The position numbers were made by a program, and so were the translations under genes. Source: Nymphaea colorata (lineage: Eukaryota; Streptophyta; Magnoliopsida; Nymphaeales; Nymphaeaceae). Taken from it: a stretch of DNA of 13,841 nucleotides. Shown here one piece after another: positions 9,440-13,841 of this stretch. The notes beneath the pieces were generated by a model. It worked only from the letters and a program-made list of their open reading frames with translations. It had not been told where the DNA came from and made no database searches. Positions within the stretch are counted from its first letter, which is position 1, and the number at the start of each line of letters is the position of its first letter. The DNA lies in assembly GCF_008831285.2 (NCBI RefSeq), contig NW_022204676.1:1-13841 (forward strand). The letters are read 5' to 3'.

Positions 9440-9733
9440 TCAAAAGAAGATGAGTATGTACTTTGATTTTAAGCTATAAAGTAAGTATCCTATAAATATG
9501 GAAGATAATAATTGTATCAATAATTGCTTATCTATTTTTATTTATTGAGAGCTTATTTCGTATGCATTATTGGCCGTAATGATTATCAATGCAAGTTATT
9601 ATGAGCTTTGATATATATCTACTAACTGCTCATTATTAATCAACAAAAAGCATTATAATTTAACCTATATCTATTATTCCGAAAAAGCCATCTATAAAGT
9701 GCTACAATATGATAGAAGAATATTTGGAGGAGG
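9440..9733. other. AT-rich intergenic spacer upstream of the Skp1-like gene
   Basis: Separates the 3' end of the LRR/zinc-finger gene from the 5' end of the Skp1-like gene, both on the - strand. It is AT-rich, with runs such as TTTTTATTTATT, and nothing in it reads as protein, tRNA or a repeat. It probably contains the promoter of the Skp1-like gene. Confidence 0.5.
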
Positions 9734-12700
9734 TCAATCACGGGAAGCCAATCCGATGGTGTACTTGCACTCGTCTTATCTTCGCTCCAAAATTTCAGTT
9801 ATTTGCTTTTGCAAGTTTTCGCAAGCCTAGCGTTGTCCCTGTCGGTAAACTATCGTCACTGCACAATCTGTTGTATTCTGATACGATATATCGATTTCGT
9901 TGGAGAGCTAGGGTGCGAAACAGAACACAACCTTGGATAGGCTGTTGTAGAGGAGATTGATGTAAGTGAGTTTGGGGTTATGGCTGAGGTCGATGCTGTT
10001 GAGCATGTTGTTGCTCAGCCACACCTTCTTTAGCATCTTGTTTTGGCTAAGGTCCAGTTGGGTTAGTTGATTTGAGTTGATGCTCAAAAAGCGGAGATTT
10101 TCCAAATTTTTGAGTTATGCTCTTTGCAACTTATTCTTGGATAAATATAAACGCTCAAGCTTCGGGTTATTTTCCAGAGAAAATTCAGCCAGTTGGTTTT
10201 CCTGCAATTCTATTTCCTCTAAATCAGTCGTATACCTCAAAAATTTAGGAACTTCTTTCAGTTTCATGCCAGCCAAGTTCACCTTCTTCAAGTTATCGTA
10301 CTCCAGGACATTGTATCTTTTGAACTTGAGACCTTCTCTCTTTTTCTAACCGAAAGCCTCAGCCACCTTATTCATCACTTAGAGCTTTTTATGGTCTCCT
10401 CTGAAGTCCAGAATCTATGACTTGAATTTGATGGTCTTTATTAGGGTGGCTTCGAGAGTATAACATTCGAAGGCTTACTAAAACTAATTGACTCTTTGAA
10501 TCAAGGTAGGGTCAATCTGAAGAATGTCGATTATTTCTGTGATATCTTTTTTGTCGAGTAGATAGCTTAGTTACTTAATCGGCTTCTTGCTATTGGTAAC
10601 ATCGAAATAGTTGATGGTGCTGTAGTCTAGCTACTGGTCAAAGTTGGTAAGTACTTAGCTGTTCAACTAAATTAGCAAGTGCTTAAACTCCCTCTTGTGC
10701 TCCCATACTTTGAACAGCTTGGTTATGGTCTTCCTTTTGCTATTGCTAATTGATAAGACAAACTTATTTGGCTCAATATCAGAGTATTTAGTCACTCTTT
10801 TTAAAACTTTCTTCTCCAACTTCTACAATAGAAGCTTTCTTAGATTTAGATAATCTTCTTCAGTCAGCTTTTATTCTGGTCTTTCACCCTTCACAATACA
10901 TTAATTGCACAAGTTTTAGCTTTAAGTAAATAGATTTATGTTTTGCCTGAAGGTGAGTTTTTAGCATTTCCAACACATGAACAAGTCCTCATCCTTCTTG
11001 TGTATGCTGTGCATTCTGTGATCCTTTCTTTGGATAGGCTTATCATATTGCTTCGGACGGTAATAAGAATCTGAAGAACTGCTTATCACAGGGTCGTGCT
11101 GGGAAACTATCGTAGCACATTCAGTCAGTACTCCGAATTTGCCACGAGTGAGTTCGTAAAGAAAGTGACTGAGAGCGTAGTAGTTTTTATCCTTTTTATC
11201 TAGGTCTTGGATGGACAGCTGGAGCTCACACTGCACCCTTCCCAAGAAGAGGTAATTGATTAGAATATTGTTATCCTTCTGGCTAAGTTTGTTCTTGATT
11301 CTTACGAGTTTGAATCGATCATCCATCTCCCTGTGTCCATCCAACAGATATAAGGTATTAAGGACATTGATAAAGACGGTTTCACTGCATTGAAACTTTG
11401 AACGTAGCAAATCTCCCACCCGAAATACGACCAAGTTAACCACATCGAAATTACCCTATCCTGCACTGATAAGATGGTGGATGAGGAGACACAGGTACTT
11501 TCTGGTAAACTCAATCAGCATTACTGTTATTTCTGAAGAGGCTGACCTAACTTACGTGAACCGTTTAAGATAAGTTGATGCACTGCCGTCCTTTTGGCTA
11601 AGTATAAACTCTGGAAGAGTGTATTCTTTTAAGCTAACTTATGCAATTACTCTTTGAGTAAGCTGTATTATTGCTTCAGCCTCAAGCATATTCTGTTCTT
11701 CTAAGATTATTTGAGATTGAGTAGCGAGTTTTTGATATTCTTGAACTGGTAAACGCGTTGATAGATGTGACGTTCTGGCTTTTCGAAGATTTCTTCGAGA
11801 TAATCAGCCCACTTGGTCATTATTCTCAACACAGATGAATTGTTGACGTAGAAATTGCTGGACTAAATATCACTTGCGGTGAAGGGCTTCACGTAATTAG
11901 GTATTTTTTGAGCTATTCCATACTTATGGTGGCTCCGCATTTCCTATATGGATTCCTGTCTCTCACCTTCCAGGAATGAAGGTGTTGTTGTGTCATATTG
12001 GAGTTGGCGTTTTGGTGCGAATATATGGGCATAGTAGTGGGCTACCTAGTTCTACATTTCTTATAAGTCGTCACTGATGATTTTTCCGATTTCCCGTTAA
12101 TCTTATTGATAGCTTTTCTGAGCTTGTTGTTTTGGCTCGTATGGAAAAGTCTCTCACTAAACTCATGAAATTTCTCAAAGACAGTTTCTTCTTAACCATC
12201 CAAGAATGCCTATCTTGAGACATTGATTGCAGCATTAATGACCTCCATAACGAAACCCGTGTATCCTTATGCCCCTTAATCACGAGACGCATAACGTATT
12301 CCTCTATTAGTATTCCTTTTGTGAAAATCAGATCATTTGTTTCATCCTGAGATCTATTCACATCTGCTATTACTTACCTCATCCGGGCAGTCTATCCTAC
12401 TGCAGGCGCCTGAGGATAGTAGCTTGCCAGTTGTGCCAGTATTTACTTTAGCTATCCATCTATTTATTTAGTTAAGATTGCTAGAATTTCTTAAATTTCT
12501 TCATCCTCGATGCATCTCGACTATGTGAACTTCTGATTGACTTCTGACATTAAGGACTGGATGTTTTCCAGTATGTTCTTTGAGGCAAAGGCTTTGACCT
12601 AGTTTTAGGTGAGTTTGTTCTGGTTGAGAAGTTGGGAGGAAACGGAGTTGACATTCTCGCAGACCTCAGCAATATACTCAAAAACTTCATCCCTGAGTTG

Positions 12701-13108
12701 GGAGTATTCTTTGGAGTGGATGAACTTTGTGCTATGGACCAAAGGAGAATGTTCATCATAAATTTAACTTTGATGGGATTCCTACTATTAGTTTTCTAGA
12801 GTTTTCTCATTTTTGATTCTACGATAACCTGAGAAATTGAGAGTGATTTCGAAAGGAAGGATAAGCTATCTATCTCTGGGATCCATATCCTCTTTAAGCT
12901 CCTAAGTATACTTTTCCCTCCTTGCTATGCGCTTATGGTTGTTGAGTTTGACCATTCGGCCGCTGTCGTGTTCTGTGTGATTGAGGATGACCCTGCTAGA
13001 CCCAAGCTGGTAGATGTTGATAACATGAGTTAGAATGTTGATGAGATCTTCCTTGCAGACAGCGCTGGAGTTTTGCTGCTTTAAAGGTTTCAATCTGATG
13101 TTCTTCAT
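9734..13108 (-). CDS. Large protein with C4 zinc-finger-like motif and nested 21-residue leucine-rich repeats
   Basis: Reads from the ATG at 13108 to a TGA at 9736-9734, about 1,125 residues. More than twenty in-frame TAA/TAG codons lie in the last 660 residues alone. Residues 1-286 are one unbroken frame: hydrophilic, Gln-rich and helical, with no recognised domain. Frame jumps near 12250, 12095 and 11735 join it to the next parts, which include a coiled-coil-like stretch (ILEEQNMLEAEAIIQLTQ). The last frame is unbroken from about 11735 to the stop. It holds a C-x2-C-x18-C-x2-C motif (CWKC at about residue 712, CNQC 18 residues on; nt 10972-10898) that could bind zinc as in B-box or RING-like fingers. 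About six leucine-rich repeats of 21 residues follow (about residues 940-1065), for example LTQLDLSQNKM, LNSIDLSHNPK and LERLYLSKNKL, then a short charged tail. There is no signal peptide or membrane segment, so it is probably an intracellular scaffold. I do not recognise the whole architecture. It shares strand with the Skp1-like gene 294 bp downstream, but no F-box is evident. Confidence 0.78.
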
Positions 13109-13188
13109 ATTTAAATTTTATAACTTATCTTTCGAAATCAAAGGTTTTGGATCATAAATAAGAAAATAACTTTAAAATACAATATCCT
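13109..13188. promoter_or_regulatory. Short divergent intergenic region (shared promoter candidate)
   Basis: Only about 80 bp separate the ATG of the - strand LRR/zinc-finger gene (13108) from the ATG of the + strand LRR gene (13189). It is strongly AT-rich (TTTAAATTTTATAACTT and ATAAATAAGAAAATAACT stretches). Both promoters must overlap here unless the + gene starts further in, at the ATG at 13240 or 13351. No defined binding site is visible. Confidence 0.4.
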
Positions 13189-13841
13189 ATGCTGCAAAAT
13201 CAATTTATACTACCCTAGAATACACAGGATGATCATAGGATGTTAGATTTAATCACTTATGATAATTTATAAATAGATAATGGATTGCTAGCTGGTTTAA
13301 ATTCTAAGAACTATACCCTAAGACAGCAGCGAAGTCAATCTAGGTACATGGATTTAGATTTATGGTTCAGAAACATTTCAGCAGCATGGATCAAATCATT
13401 TGTCCAAGCCAAATGGAGTCAACTCGTATATCTGGATCTAAGTACATGTTCACACATATAGGGGGAAACCATATCGGAGATAAGGGGTGCAAGTACATTA
13501 GTAAGGGCTCATTTAAGCTCTATTTCATCGATTTGGGTAGTTCCTATAAGATTAAGGTGATAACCAAATCAGCAGCATTGGAATGCTTCATTTCGCCAAG
13601 GGGAATTGGAAGAACCTCAAGCATTTATACATAAGTACATAAGCCATTTAACTAGTGTCTAACCGTATACAAAGTCTGAGATGGATGCAGTTGGAGAAAT
13701 GGGAGAACATGCAGGAATTTCAGTTAAGTAGATTTTGACTAAATCAGAAAACAACAAGATATAAGATTAACAATTAAACCAATTTCTTTTATTGGAGAGT
13801 GCCTCAATTAAAACCATCAACTTGTGTAACCAAAGTATCAA
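13189..13841 (+). CDS. Leucine-rich repeat protein, ribonuclease-inhibitor-like, 3' truncated by window
   Basis: This is the N-terminal part of an LRR protein that is still open at the window edge. The frame from the ATG at 13189 (next in-frame ATGs at 13240 and 13351) gives a polar leader and the first repeat, QLVYLDLS. After a jump near 13440 it reads NHIGDKGCKYISKGSFKLYF. After another near 13555 it reads NQISSIGMLHFAKGNWKNLK followed by HLYIS. After a possible third near 13670 the frame stays open to the end. The pattern N-x-I-G-D-x-G, an alpha-helical stretch, then GNWxNLxxLxIS is typical of the 28-residue ribonuclease-inhibitor LRR class, which is very abundant in ciliates; these proteins serve protein binding. 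No catalytic domain is seen in the part present. The leader residues before 13351 are poorly supported, so the true start may be later. Confidence 0.6.

Noticed and set aside
9065-9466. A + strand frame open under the standard code (133 codons)
   Set aside because: The opposite strand of the same interval encodes a Skp1-like protein with matching motifs in order. The + product has no recognisable pattern, so it is a mirror frame.

Overview
The window is one end of a eukaryotic chromosome and looks like a ciliate macronuclear molecule. It opens with a CCCCAA-type telomere (1-48). Every credible reading frame contains many TAA and TAG codons and ends only at TGA, so TAA/TAG read as glutamine (the Tetrahymena/Paramecium-type nuclear code). 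Two paralogous genes inside the window support this directly: an in-frame TAG in one aligns with a CAG in the other. C4A2 telomeres plus this code point to an oligohymenophorean or related ciliate. I cannot name the species.

Layout: telomere (1-48); short subtelomeric leader (49-300); a large ABCA-type ABC transporter on + with an N-glycosylated ectodomain, six or so membrane segments, NBD1, a second membrane block and NBD2 (301-4943); AT-rich spacer (4944-5593); a surface protein with an ectodomain and several membrane segments on + (5594 to about 7499); two small, basic, convergent paralogues of an unrecognised family (7581-7978 on +, 8104-8506 on -); spacer (8507-8840); a Skp1-like protein on - (8841-9439); spacer (9440-9733); a protein of about 1,125 residues on - with helical segments, a C4 zinc-finger-like motif and nested 21-residue leucine-rich repeats (9734-13108); an 80-bp divergent spacer (13109-13188); and the 5' part of a ribonuclease-inhibitor-like LRR gene on + that runs off the right edge.

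All genes share one oddity. Strong protein homology jumps between frames roughly every few hundred bases, and each jump fits a 1-base gain or loss. Because this hits conserved domains, unrelated genes and probably also the uneven C-runs of the telomere, uncorrected indels in the assembly are the simplest explanation. Decay of the chromosome end or programmed frameshifting remain alternatives. Coordinates below therefore describe whole loci, not single open frames. No intron is needed to explain any gene.

Functionally this is an accessory-looking mix: membrane transport and surface proteins near the telomere, then a cluster of possible protein-interaction genes (Skp1-like, LRR/zinc finger, LRR). 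No operon-like system is evident. The most notable items are the inverted pair of unknown small genes, the nested-LRR zinc-finger protein and the ectodomain-bearing ABCA transporter with an altered first ATPase domain.
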